Source: CALVGQ01 sp964368495 (GTDB lineage Bacteria; Bacillota_I; Bacilli_A; Erysipelotrichales; Erysipelotrichaceae). From it: DNA of 14,234 bases. Location of the stretch: NCBI GenBank assembly GCA_964368495.1, contig CAYJAJ010000033.1, forward strand, positions 1 to 14,234, given 5' to 3'. Positions 4,948 through 13,448 of the stretch are shown here, piece by piece; the first letter of the stretch is position 1; the number at the start of each line of letters is the position of its first letter. Under the pieces are notes generated by a model. The model was not told where the DNA came from. It was given only the letters and a program-made list of their open reading frames with translations, and did no database searches. A program made the position numbers and the translations under genes.

Positions 4948-5946
4948 ATGAAAGTTTATTTTGGTAATTATAAAAATCAAGATGTCCATAAGCACACAAT
5001 AGAAAATGAATTTATTAAACTAGAGATTTTAGATATTGGTGCTAGACTTCACACGTGTGTTATTAAGAAATACAATCTAGATGTTGTGCAAGGGTTTGAA
5101 ACAATAGAAGGATTGTTTACGGATGAACCTTATATGGGAGCAACAGTAGGGCGAGTTGCGAATCGAATAAAAGAAGGGACATTTGAACTCAATGGTGTTC
5201 ATTATCAGTTAGCATTAAATAACAATGGCAACACTCTTCATGGTGGAAACGAAGGATATGAAAGTAAAATATTTGATGTTGAAGTGTTCAACGATAAATT
5301 AGTATGTCATTACACTAGTCCACATTTGGAAGAAGGGTTTCCAGGTGAGTTAAAACTAACTGTTATTTATCGACTTCTTGATGATGGATTTGCGTTTGAT
5401 GTAGAAACAATAAGTGATCAAGATACAATTTGCTCAATTACAAATCATGCGTATTTTAATCTTAATGGTTATGATAGCGAGACTGCACTTGATAATTACA
5501 TTCATATTAATGCCAAGAAATTTTCACATGTAGATAAAAATGGGTTAACTTTAGAAGTAAGTGAAGATGTTCAAGGAACACCATTTGATTTTACTAGTGA
5601 AGTGTCAATTGAAAGCCAAATTTGCAAGAAAAATGAGCAACTTGAAAATGGGCAAGGATTTGATCATAATTATATAATTTTAGGTGAGGGATTAAGGAGC
5701 TGTGCTACTGCAAGAGGGAAAGACTGCTTCATGAGTGTTTCAACTACAATGCCGTGTATGCATTTTTATACTGCTAATTTTTTAAATTCTAAGCATGGAA
5801 AAAATGGCGTACACTTGAATAGAAGAAGTTCGTTTTGTTTTGAAACACAATATTATCCAAGTGCAATTACATATGATTGTGCTGAAAAGCCCATTTTAAA
5901 CAAAGGGGAATTAAAAAAACATACGACAATGTATCGATTTAAATAG
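4948..5946 (+). CDS. galM: Galactose mutarotase (aldose 1-epimerase)
   Basis: The enzyme interconverts beta- and alpha-D-galactose, giving galactokinase its alpha substrate; it is cytosolic. From the ATG at 4948 it has 332 residues, normal for the family. Conserved residues are in place: R73 in GRVANR, H98 in TLHGG, the catalytic acid H167 in ITNHAYFNL, D239 in GFDHNYI, and the catalytic base E299 in FETQYYP. An in-frame ATG at 4921 was rejected, as it has no ribosome binding site and almost touches the -10. GGTGAT, complementary to the end of 16S rRNA, lies 3 bases before 4948, the right aligned spacing. The gene is followed at 11 bases by galK, whose ribosome binding site overlaps the galM stop. 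The promoter carries paired palindromes and a weak cre-like box. Confidence 0.92.
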   Translation: MKVYFGNYKNQDVHKHTIENEFIKLEILDIGARLHTCVIKKYNLDVVQGFETIEGLFTDEPYMGATVGRVANRIKEGTFELNGVHYQLALNNNGNTLHGGNEGYESKIFDVEVFNDKLVCHYTSPHLEEGFPGELKLTVIYRLLDDGFAFDVETISDQDTICSITNHAYFNLNGYDSETALDNYIHINAKKFSHVDKNGLTLEVSEDVQGTPFDFTSEVSIESQICKKNEQLENGQGFDHNYIILGEGLRSCATARGKDCFMSVSTTMPCMHFYTANFLNSKHGKNGVHLNRRSSFCFETQYYPSAITYDCAEKPILNKGELKKHTTMYRFK

Positions 5947-5957
5947 GGGGAAATGAA

Positions 5958-7229
5958 ATGAAGAAAAATGAAATACTTACGGCAATAGCTCACAATCAAA
6001 TTGATGATATGATTAAGCAATGTACATGTTTAGATGATTTAAGTAATGAAAAAAGAAGATACAAGGATTTAGTGGAAAAGGCATATTCTTTATATGGAGA
6101 TTTAGAATATCATTTATTTTCTGCTCCAGGAAGAACAGAAATTGGTGGAAATCATACCGATCATCAAAGAGGTCGCGTATTAGCTGCAAGTGTAAATATG
6201 GATATGGTTGCGGTTGTATCCAAGTGTGACGGAGTAATTGAATTTGAATCAGAAGGGTTTTCTATTTCTCCTGTTTTTTTAAATGACTTGTCTGTGAAGC
6301 CTAATGAGGCAAACACATCAGAAGGATTGATTCGTGGAATATGTGCGCGTTTCAATCAGTTGGGTTATCAATTTGGAGGGTTTAAAGCCTGTTGTAATTC
6401 AGGAGTGTTACCGGGCTCAGGAATATCAAGTAGTGCAGCCTTTGAAGTGTTAATTGGAACGATATTAAATCACTTATATAATGAAGGTAAAGTTAATTCT
6501 GTTGAAATAGCACAAATCGGGCAATATGCAGAAAACAATTACTTTATGAAGCCGTGTGGATTAATGGATCAAATGGCTTGTTCAGTTGGTGGATTTGTAA
6601 CGATTGATTTTAAAGATGTACAAAATCCAGTAGTTGAGAAAGTTGAATATGATTTTTCTACTAGTGGCTATGCGCTTTGTTTAGTAGATACAAAAGGTGA
6701 TCATAAAGATTTAAGTGATGAATATGGTTTGATGCCTTATGAAATGAAAGAGGTAGCGAAAGTTTTATCTAAAGAAGTACTGAGTGAAGTAACGATGGAT
6801 GAATTCATGGATAACATCGACTTAATTAGAAGTAAAGTATCTGATCGTTGTATTTTAAGGGCCTATCATTTTTTAAATGAGACAGAAAGAGTGCTAAAAC
6901 AAGTAGCTGCATTAAAAGAAAACAATTATGGGGATTTCTTAAATCTTATTGTGGAATCAGGCAATAGCTCATATATGTATCTACAAAATGTCTATAGCAC
7001 TACAAGAATTGATGAACAAAATTTATCTGTTGCCTTAGCTGTTTCAGAATGGGTTTTAAAAGGATGTGGCGCATGGCGTGTTCATGGCGGTGGACTTGCA
7101 GGGACAATTCAAGCATTTGTGCCAAAGGAAAAGTTGGAAATCTATAGAGCTAAAATGGAACAAATTTTTGGAAAAGGAAGTTGCTTTGTGCTTTCAATTA
7201 GGCCTGTTGGAGGGGTTAAAATACTCTAA
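5958..7229 (+). CDS. galK: Galactokinase (GHMP kinase family)
   Basis: The enzyme phosphorylates alpha-D-galactose at C1 with ATP, the first committed Leloir step. It has 423 residues, somewhat longer than the usual 380-400, with an N-terminal extension of about 40. The galactokinase signature is a variant: PGRTEIGGNHTDHQRG (57-72), where the common form reads PGRVNLIGEHTDYNGG, so the sugar-contacting Glu is Asn65 while H66 and D68 remain. The ATP-binding GHMP motif is LPGSGISSSAAFE (151-163), the likely catalytic base D204 lies in CGLMDQMACSVGG, and the third motif is WRVHGGGLAGT (373-383). This variant resembles one I know from clostridial galactokinases. AGGGGG (5945-5950), 7 bases before the ATG, overlaps the galM stop, implying translational coupling. 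No clear terminator follows, so read-through into mgl is possible. Confidence 0.92.
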   Translation: MKKNEILTAIAHNQIDDMIKQCTCLDDLSNEKRRYKDLVEKAYSLYGDLEYHLFSAPGRTEIGGNHTDHQRGRVLAASVNMDMVAVVSKCDGVIEFESEGFSISPVFLNDLSVKPNEANTSEGLIRGICARFNQLGYQFGGFKACCNSGVLPGSGISSSAAFEVLIGTILNHLYNEGKVNSVEIAQIGQYAENNYFMKPCGLMDQMACSVGGFVTIDFKDVQNPVVEKVEYDFSTSGYALCLVDTKGDHKDLSDEYGLMPYEMKEVAKVLSKEVLSEVTMDEFMDNIDLIRSKVSDRCILRAYHFLNETERVLKQVAALKENNYGDFLNLIVESGNSSYMYLQNVYSTTRIDEQNLSVALAVSEWVLKGCGAWRVHGGGLAGTIQAFVPKEKLEIYRAKMEQIFGKGSCFVLSIRPVGGVKIL

Positions 7230-7235
7230 ACAAAA

Positions 7236-7371
7236 TTTTAGTAAAACTTTTGAAGGTCGAAGAGCAATGATAGTTTTTAGCAAAAAAATGCAAATTTTAA
7301 TCAAAAAATTATACAAAACACACTAAGAAACAAGATATAACAGGGATATTAGTGAAAAAAATTTAGTAAAC
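7236..7371. promoter_or_regulatory. Recurring TTTTAG(T/C)AAAA elements in the galK-mglB gap
   Basis: The 247-base gap holds TTTTAGTAAAA (7236-7246), TTTTAGCAAAA (7275-7285) and ATTTAGTAAAC (7361-7371), all similar to the two sites before galM. Three of the five copies are followed by CTTTT or CTTAT. They could be sites for a galactose regulator encoded elsewhere, though AT-rich sequence makes chance matches likely. No gene or strong terminator lies in this gap. Confidence 0.35.
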
Positions 7372-7405
7372 TTTTAAATTATTTCTTTGAAATACCCTAA
7401 ATTCA

Positions 7406-7434
7406 TTGACACTATAAAAAACAAAGTCTAAAAT
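7406..7434 (+). promoter_or_regulatory. Sigma-A promoter of mglBAC
   Basis: A perfect -35, TTGACA (7406-7411), a 17-base spacer and a -10, TAAAAT (7429-7434), give a strong promoter. The last base of the -10 is also the first base of the cre core, so binding of CcpA would directly block polymerase. Transcription would begin near 7441. Confidence 0.85.
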
Positions 7435-7447
7435 GAAAGCGTATACA
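7433..7447 (+). promoter_or_regulatory. cre box (CcpA catabolite-repression site) at the mglB start
   Basis: ATGAAAGCGTATACA fits the consensus WTGNAARCGNWWWCA at every position. It covers the end of the -10 and the transcription start, the classic place for glucose repression by CcpA with HPr-Ser-P in Firmicutes. It predicts that galactose uptake is shut down when a better sugar is present. Confidence 0.8.
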
Positions 7448-7461
7448 CAAAATAGTATACG
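7440..7461. promoter_or_regulatory. Inverted repeat CGTATAC-N8-GTATACG in the mglB leader
   Basis: Two 7-bp arms, themselves containing the palindrome GTATAC, surround 8 bases. The left arm is shared with the cre box; the right arm touches the ribosome binding site GGGAGG (7461-7466). It may be a second operator or an RNA hairpin at the 5' end of the transcript. Confidence 0.5.
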
Positions 7462-7476
7462 GGAGGAAAAATAAAA

Positions 7477-8529
7477 ATGAAAAAATTAATTGCTTTACTT
7501 ACTGCAACACTGATGATTTTCAGTCTTGTAGGATGCACAACTGAATCTGCTCCTGAAACAACAGATACTCCAGAAGCTACTGGAACTCCAGAAACTACTG
7601 AAACTATCAAAATCGGTGCTAACATTTATTCAGGTGCTGACAACTTCATGAATGGTGTTGTTAAACCAGCTTTAGAAGCTGCTGCTGCAGAAGCTGGTGT
7701 TGAAATTAATATTGCTGACTCTAATGGAGATCAAGCAACATTAAACAATCAAATTGATACTTTCATTACTGATGGTGTTGATGTATTAGCTATTAACTTA
7801 TGTGACCCTGCTGCTGCTGGTACAGTTATTGCTAAAGCACAAGCTGCTGATATTCCATTAGTATTATTTAACAAAGAAGCAACAGATGGTTCAATGACTT
7901 CATATGACAAAGTTTGGTATGTAGGTACTAACTCTGCTGAATCAGGAATTATCCAAGGTGAAATGATGGCTGCTGATATCCAAGCAAATCCTGAATGGGA
8001 TAAAAATGCTGATGGTGTTATTCAATACGTAATGTTAAAAGGTGAACCAGGACATCCAGATGCTGAAGCAAGAACTCAGTGGTCAGTACAAACTATCGTT
8101 GATGCAGGAATCGAAGTTGAAGAATTAGCAATGCAACCTTCAGCTGCATGGTCAACTGCAGATGGTGAAGCAAATATGAGTGGATGGTTAACTCAATTTG
8201 GTGATGAAATTGAATTAGTAATTTGTAACAATGACGGTATGGCATTCGGTGCTGCTGCTGCAATGGAAAAAGCAAGTGTTTCTATTCCATTATATGGTGT
8301 TGATGCATTAGCAGAAGCATTAACAATGATCGAAGCAGGTACAATGAATGGTACTGTATTAAATGACGGTGTTAACCAAGCAAATGCAACAATCGATTTA
8401 GCAGTAAATGCAGCTAATGGTGTTGATGTAGTTGAAGGTACTGACTGGGTTATTGAAAACGAAGAAACTAAAGCAGTACGTGTACCATATGTTGGTGTAA
8501 CTGCTGCAAACGTTGCAGAATTTAAATAA
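7477..8529 (+). CDS. mglB: Galactose/glucose-binding lipoprotein of an ABC importer
   Basis: This is the extracellular sugar receptor of the Mgl transporter, 350 residues. The signal peptide ends in the lipobox LVGC with the lipidated Cys at 20, followed by a Thr/Pro/Glu-rich linker to about 43. The sugar-site residues of E. coli MglB are all recognisable: ADNFMN (D55), INLCDP (N107), GHPDAEAR (H193, D195, R199), W225, NND (N252), GVDAL (D276) and LNDGVNQ (N296). The calcium-loop pattern DKNADGVIQ (175-183) is also kept. These support D-galactose or D-glucose as ligand, as in E. coli. The ATG has GGGAGG at 7461-7466. Ala, Thr and Gly codons are biased to GCT/GCA and similar forms, consistent with high expression. 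A 14-bp hairpin follows the stop, which usually keeps the binding protein in excess over the rest. Confidence 0.95.
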   Translation: MKKLIALLTATLMIFSLVGCTTESAPETTDTPEATGTPETTETIKIGANIYSGADNFMNGVVKPALEAAAAEAGVEINIADSNGDQATLNNQIDTFITDGVDVLAINLCDPAAAGTVIAKAQAADIPLVLFNKEATDGSMTSYDKVWYVGTNSAESGIIQGEMMAADIQANPEWDKNADGVIQYVMLKGEPGHPDAEARTQWSVQTIVDAGIEVEELAMQPSAAWSTADGEANMSGWLTQFGDEIELVICNNDGMAFGAAAAMEKASVSIPLYGVDALAEALTMIEAGTMNGTVLNDGVNQANATIDLAVNAANGVDVVEGTDWVIENEETKAVRVPYVGVTAANVAEFK

Positions 8530-8556
8530 TTAATTTAGATAAAATTAAAATACAAG

Positions 8557-8590
8557 ATTATTGGAGTATGTTTCATACTCCAATAATATT
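8557..8590 (+). terminator. Perfect 14-bp hairpin between mglB and mglA (leaky terminator or mRNA stabiliser)
   Basis: The arms 8557-8570 and 8574-8587 are fully complementary over 14 bp (ATTATTGGAGTATG and its complement) with a TTT loop. The short T-run after it (ATTTT) is weak, so it should stop only part of transcription or protect the upstream message. mglA follows from this transcript, as no new promoter is seen. Confidence 0.7.
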
Positions 8591-8610
8591 TTAAAAAGAG
8601 GTGAGAATTG

Positions 8611-10107
8611 ATGGCTGGTGAGTATTTATTAGAGATAAAAAATGTGCATAAATCATTTAGTGGGGTTCAGGTTCTTAAAGGGGTTAATTTAAATGTAAGA
8701 CCTGGTACAGTGCATTCACTTATGGGTGAAAATGGTGCTGGAAAGTCTACATTAATGAAATGCATGTTTGGTATTTATTTCCAAGATGAAGGACAATTTT
8801 TTTTAAATGGAAAAGAGTTTAACTTCGATGATCCAAAACACGCTCTTGAAAATGGTGTTTCTATGGTGCATCAAGAGTTGAATCAAATATTACAAATGAC
8901 AGTAAGTGATAACATCTGGTTAGGTCGTTATCCTAAGAATGGAATTGTAATTGATGAGAAAACAAAATATGATGAAACAAAGAAATTTTTCGATGAGATT
9001 GGTGTTTCGGTAGATCCGAATGCAAAACTTTGTGATCTAAGTGTTAGTCAAAGACAGATGATTGAAATTGCAAAAGCGATAAGCTATGAAGCAAAAATTA
9101 TTGTATTAGATGAACCTACAAGTTCATTAACTGAAAAAGAAGTTGAAACATTATATAAAATCATTAGAAATTTAAAAGCTAAAGGCTGTGGAGTAATTTA
9201 TATTTCACATAAAATGGATGAGATTTTTGAAATCAGTGATGAAGTGACTGTTTTAAGAGATGGAACTTATGTAGGAACTGAAAAAATTGAAGACTTAGAT
9301 TTAGATAAAATTGTTGCTATGATGGTTGGTAGAAGTTTAGAAAACCGTTTCCCAGAAGTTACAAATGTTCCGGGAGAAACATTCTTGAAAATAGAAAATT
9401 TAACGACTACTTACGAACCAAAAATCAAGAACATAAATCTAGAGGTTAAAAAAGGAGAAATTCTTGGACTGTACGGCTTGGTAGGAGCTGGTAGGTCTGA
9501 ACTACTGGAATCTTTGTTTGGATGTAGAACATTAGAGTCTGGTAAAATTTATCTAGATGGAAAATTGTTAGACAATTCTACACCGCTTAAAGCGAGAAAG
9601 AATAAATTTGCATTTTTAACAGAAGAGCGTCGAGCGACTGGAATTTTCCCGGTTGCAGATATTAAGTTTAATTCTTGTAGTGCTAACTTTGAAAATTATT
9701 TAAAAGGAATAAGTTTAAATAATTCACGAATGGTTAAAGACACTGATGAACAAATCAAAAACATGAAAATTAAAACTAATGGGCAAACTTCATTGATTTC
9801 TGAGTTAAGTGGGGGAAATCAACAAAAAGTTATCATTGGGAAATGGTTGTTAACGAATCCAGATATCTTGTTGTTGGATGAACCGACAAGAGGTATTGAT
9901 GTTGGTGCAAAATATGAAATATATCAATTGATGATTAATCTTGCTAATCAAGGGAAATCAATTATTATGGTTAGTTCAGAAATGCCTGAATTAATGGGTT
10001 GTTCAAATAGGATAGCAGTAATGAGTGCTGGGGAAATAGCAGGTATTGTAGATCCTGCGAGCACCTCTCAAGAAGAAATCTTCAATTTAGCTGCTAAATA
10101 TTTATAG
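8611..10107 (+). CDS. mglA: Galactose/methyl-galactoside ABC importer, ATP-binding protein (two nucleotide-binding domains)
   Basis: This 498-aa cytoplasmic ATPase drives the Mgl importer and has the two fused domains of the sugar (CUT2/RbsA-MglA) group. In the first domain: Walker A GENGAGKST (39-47), Q88, signature LSVSQRQ (143-149), Walker B VLDEPT (165-170) and H200. In the second: the altered Walker A GLVGAGRS (289-296), signature LSGGNQQ (399-405) and LLLDEPTRGID (420-430). The degenerate second Walker A, with Arg in place of Lys, is normal for this group. The ATG at 8611 has GAGGTGA at 8598-8604; the preceding TTG (8608) is possible but less likely. The stop codon overlaps the ribosome binding site of mglC, showing tight coupling. 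Confidence 0.95.
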   Translation: MAGEYLLEIKNVHKSFSGVQVLKGVNLNVRPGTVHSLMGENGAGKSTLMKCMFGIYFQDEGQFFLNGKEFNFDDPKHALENGVSMVHQELNQILQMTVSDNIWLGRYPKNGIVIDEKTKYDETKKFFDEIGVSVDPNAKLCDLSVSQRQMIEIAKAISYEAKIIVLDEPTSSLTEKEVETLYKIIRNLKAKGCGVIYISHKMDEIFEISDEVTVLRDGTYVGTEKIEDLDLDKIVAMMVGRSLENRFPEVTNVPGETFLKIENLTTTYEPKIKNINLEVKKGEILGLYGLVGAGRSELLESLFGCRTLESGKIYLDGKLLDNSTPLKARKNKFAFLTEERRATGIFPVADIKFNSCSANFENYLKGISLNNSRMVKDTDEQIKNMKIKTNGQTSLISELSGGNQQKVIIGKWLLTNPDILLLDEPTRGIDVGAKYEIYQLMINLANQGKSIIMVSSEMPELMGCSNRIAVMSAGEIAGIVDPASTSQEEIFNLAAKYL

Positions 10108-10117
10108 GAGAAAGAGT

Positions 10118-11188
10118 ATGAATTTAAAAAGTATGAATAAGGAAAATTTAGTTAGTTTTCTAGTTGAATATGGTATTTATCTTGTTATGGGGGCATTAAT
10201 ACTTATTGTAATTTTAATGAGACCAGATTTTTTGTCAGTACCAGTATTCATCAACATATTATCGCAATCAAGTGTTAAATTAATCTTAGCGCTTGGAGTA
10301 GGTGGAATCATCGTTTTACAAGGTACGGATCTTTCTTTAGGAAGAATTGTAGGATTTGCGACAGTCATTGCTGCTTCACTTTTACAAGCTGTTGATGCTG
10401 TTAGTAAATTTTATCCTGATTTGTTCTTGAACGATATGCCAGCTGCAGTCAGAATATTAGTTACGCTGGTAATTTGTATTGTAGTATGTAGCATTATTAC
10501 TTCAATTAATGGATTCATTGTTGCTAAATTTGATGTGCATCCATTTGTTGTAACTTTAGGAACAAGTTTAGTGGTATATGGTATTAATACACTTTATTAT
10601 AACTTTGGTGGAGGACAACCAATTGGTAGTCACGACGCAGCATATAAAGAATTTGTTAATGGGAACATTTTGAATTTTAAACAAATGGGAATTTTACAAG
10701 GGACGCCATTTGAAAGCTTCTTTATTCCACATTTAGTGATTTATGCAGTAATTATCGCTGTTCTTGTATATTTCATTTGGAATAAAACAGTATTCGGAAA
10801 AAACATGTATGCAGTAGGTGGAAATCCTGAAGCAGCCAAAGTAAGTGGTATCAATGTAATTAAAGTATTTGTGCAAGTCAACCTGTTAGCAGGTTTCCTA
10901 TATGGTGTGGGTGGTTTCTTAGAAGCGGCTCGTATTGGTTCTGCAAATAATTCAACAGGATTAAACTATGAACTAGATGCTATTGCAGCCTGCGTTATCG
11001 GGGGAATTAGTTTCTCAGGTGGTGTTGGAAATGTGAAGTCTGCAGTTATTGGGGTATTGATGTTTCAAATTCTTGCCTATGGAATGTTATTCTTAGGCTT
11101 AGGTATTGAAATTCAAAATATTATCAAGGGAGCTGTAATCGTGGCTGCCGTTGCATTAGATAGAAGAAAATATATTAAAAAACGTTAA
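10118..11188 (+). CDS. mglC: Galactose/methyl-galactoside ABC importer, permease
   Basis: This is the 356-aa membrane channel of the Mgl system, presumably a homodimer with MglA below and MglB outside. It has about 8 to 10 hydrophobic segments, for example about 20-35, 53-68, 75-92, 110-131, 142-160, 205-221, 248-267, 287-300, 308-328 and 336-348. The coupling loop that meets the ATPase is GGNPEAAKVSGIN (234-246), typical of the family. A basic C-terminus (RRKYIKKR) is cytoplasmic. The ribosome binding site AGGAGA (10106-10111) overlaps the mglA stop, 6 bases before the ATG. A 26-bp perfect palindrome follows the gene and precedes lacZ. Confidence 0.94.
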   Translation: MNLKSMNKENLVSFLVEYGIYLVMGALILIVILMRPDFLSVPVFINILSQSSVKLILALGVGGIIVLQGTDLSLGRIVGFATVIAASLLQAVDAVSKFYPDLFLNDMPAAVRILVTLVICIVVCSIITSINGFIVAKFDVHPFVVTLGTSLVVYGINTLYYNFGGGQPIGSHDAAYKEFVNGNILNFKQMGILQGTPFESFFIPHLVIYAVIIAVLVYFIWNKTVFGKNMYAVGGNPEAAKVSGINVIKVFVQVNLLAGFLYGVGGFLEAARIGSANNSTGLNYELDAIAACVIGGISFSGGVGNVKSAVIGVLMFQILAYGMLFLGLGIEIQNIIKGAVIVAAVALDRRKYIKKR

Positions 11189-11190
11189 TA

Positions 11191-11216
11191 ATAAAAGCCA
11201 TTATAATGGCTTTTAT
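11191..11216 (+). terminator. 26-bp perfect palindrome between mglC and lacZ (terminator or attenuator)
   Basis: The whole stretch equals its own reverse complement; the arms ATAAAAGCCAT... give up to 11 bp around a small loop, ending CTTTTAT. It lies 2 bases after the mglC stop and 5 bases before the lacZ ribosome binding site. The T-run is short, so partial termination is likely. No convincing separate lacZ promoter is seen. Confidence 0.65.
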
Positions 11217-11231
11217 CATTTGGAGGCAATT

Positions 11232-13448
11232 GTGAAAAATAAATTAGAAAATCCTAGTTTGGTTGCTGAAAATTTGTTGCAACCCTATACAACGATGTAT
11301 AAAGCAAAAAGCATGGAAAGTGCTTTAAAATTTAATCAAGAATATCGTCAATACTTAACAGACTTCAAAGTAAAGAAGTTTACAGACTACGATGTTGACC
11401 CTTTGATGCTATTTGAGGGTGTTGATATTCAAGTTCCATCATGCCTAGAAGTAAAAGGGCACTCTACTGCACAATATGTGAATCAACAATATCCATTTGA
11501 TGGTTTAGAAGACATTGTGCCACCATCACTTCCTAGTAGAAATGAAATCTTCATTTATGAGACTACATTTAATTATAGTAAACAAAACACTGCTTATTTA
11601 GTGTTTGATGGAGTGTTAAGTAGTTATGAATGTTATCTAAATGGAAAATATGTGGGATTTAAAACGGATTCCTTTACTAAAGGAAGTTTTGATGTTACGG
11701 ACTTTCTTGTTGAAGGTGAAAACACATTAAGAGTAAAAGTTGTTAAATTTTCTACATGGTTAGAAGATCAAGATTTTTATCGTTTATCTGGTATTTTTAG
11801 ACCAGTATATATTGAGAGTTATAACGAAGTATTTTTGAAGGACTTTTTAGTGAAATACGATTTAATTGAGTATAAAAAAGCAGATGTAGAAATACTTGTT
11901 GAAACAAATAAAAATGCTGATATTACTTTTCATATATATGATTATGCAGATAATCATATACTCTCAACAAAAGAAAATCGTTTTTCAATGGATGTTAAAT
12001 TGTGGTCTGCTGAAAAACCTAATTTATACAAATTAGTTATTCAAACCAATCATGAATTTACTTCAAAACAAATAGGATTCAGAGAATTTAAAATTGATAA
12101 AACGATGCTGATTAACAACAAGAGGATCGAGATCAAAGGAGTAAATCGTCATGAGTTTTCTAATCGACATGGATTTAGTGTCACTTATGAAGAGACACTA
12201 AAAGACATACGCAATATCAAAAATTCAAATATGAACGCAATTAGGACAAGTCATTATCCGAATGCAGAATATTTTTATAAACTTTGTGATGAATTTGGAC
12301 TTTATGTCATGGATGAAGCAAATTTAGAAACACATGGTACTTGGCAACAAAGTGATGGAATGAAATTAAGAGAGATGACAATTCCAAGCAATCGTGAAGA
12401 ATATCTTGAACCTTTACTTTTTAGGATTGACAACATGTATTATCGCGATCGAAATAATGTATCAATCATTATGTGGAGTTTAGGAAATGAATCTTACGGT
12501 GGAGAAAATTTATTAAAAGCCTATCAGTATTTTAAATCATTAGATAACACAAGATTAATTCACTATGAAGGTGATTTTAATGATGATCGTTTTGTATTAA
12601 GTGATATGAAATCAACGATGTATCAACCAGTAACAAAAATCAAGGAATATTTAAAGCATCATCAAGATAGACCTTACATCTTATGTGAGTATGCGCATGC
12701 GATGGGAAACAGTTGTGGTGCTCACCATAAATACACAGATTTGTTAAAAGAAGAACCATTATTTCAAGGCGGATTTATTTGGGATTATATTGACCAAGAA
12801 TTGTTTCTTGATGGTGTAAATCATTTTGGAGGAAGATCAGGGGATAGACCTACTGATTATAACTTTTGTGTGAATGGGTTGGTTTATTCAAACAGAGAAA
12901 ATTCACCAAAGATGGCTGAAATCAAACACAATTACTCATCTGTTAAAATTATTATTAATGAGAAGATGTATACCATTAAAAATGAATTTCTATTTACAAA
13001 TCTTGATGAATATCGATTTGTATTTAAAACAACAGTGAATGGAGTTGTAGTAAAGGAAGAGTCTAAAGTGTTCAGTGTTGAGCCAGGGTGTGAAATAACA
13101 AATTCATACGAATTGGACATCAAGGAAAATACAACATATACAATTGAATGTTATTTAAAAGATCATCCTATAGTTATAGAGTCGAAAACATTCAATGAAA
13201 CTTTTTATAGTCCAAAAAATAAACCTTTGGATTTAGTTGTTGGTGGATTTAATATTGGATATCAAGATGACAATTTTAGATTTGTGTTTGATAAAACAAG
13301 GGGATCTATAGCTTCAATTAAATATGATGATGTCGAGTATGTCATTGATTATACAAATACATTTAAACCTTTTTTTACTAGAGCGTTAACAGATAATGAT
13401 AAAGGAAATGTCGCTAATTATGTTGTTATCCTATACAAGACCAATTGA
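11232..13448 (+). pseudogene. lacZ: Beta-galactosidase (GH2), main part; frame broken in the C-terminal domain
   Basis: The enzyme hydrolyses lactose and other beta-galactosides. The start is taken as GTG at 11232, 5 bases after GGAGG (11222-11226); the TTG at 11220 would leave the ribosome binding site inside the gene. The sugar-binding, immunoglobulin-like and TIM-barrel domains are complete. The acid/base Glu is in WSLGNESYGG (E420 from the GTG) and the nucleophile Glu is in ILCEYAHAMGNSCG (E486), and NRHEFSNRHG is conserved. The frame stays open through FTRALTDNDKGN and then runs into VANYVVILYKTN and TGA at 13446. The remaining domain continues in another frame. The protein lacks a signal peptide. 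As the last gene of the mgl locus it would supply galactose inside the cell. Confidence 0.85.

Noticed and set aside
7066..7326. Plus-strand open frame overlapping the end of galK
   Set aside because: A shadow frame of galK that extends into the AT-rich gap, with no ribosome binding site.
13446..13448. TGA read as Trp (mycoplasma-type code) to rescue lacZ
   Set aside because: The frame meets TAA two codons later, and all Trp codons in the intact genes are TGG.
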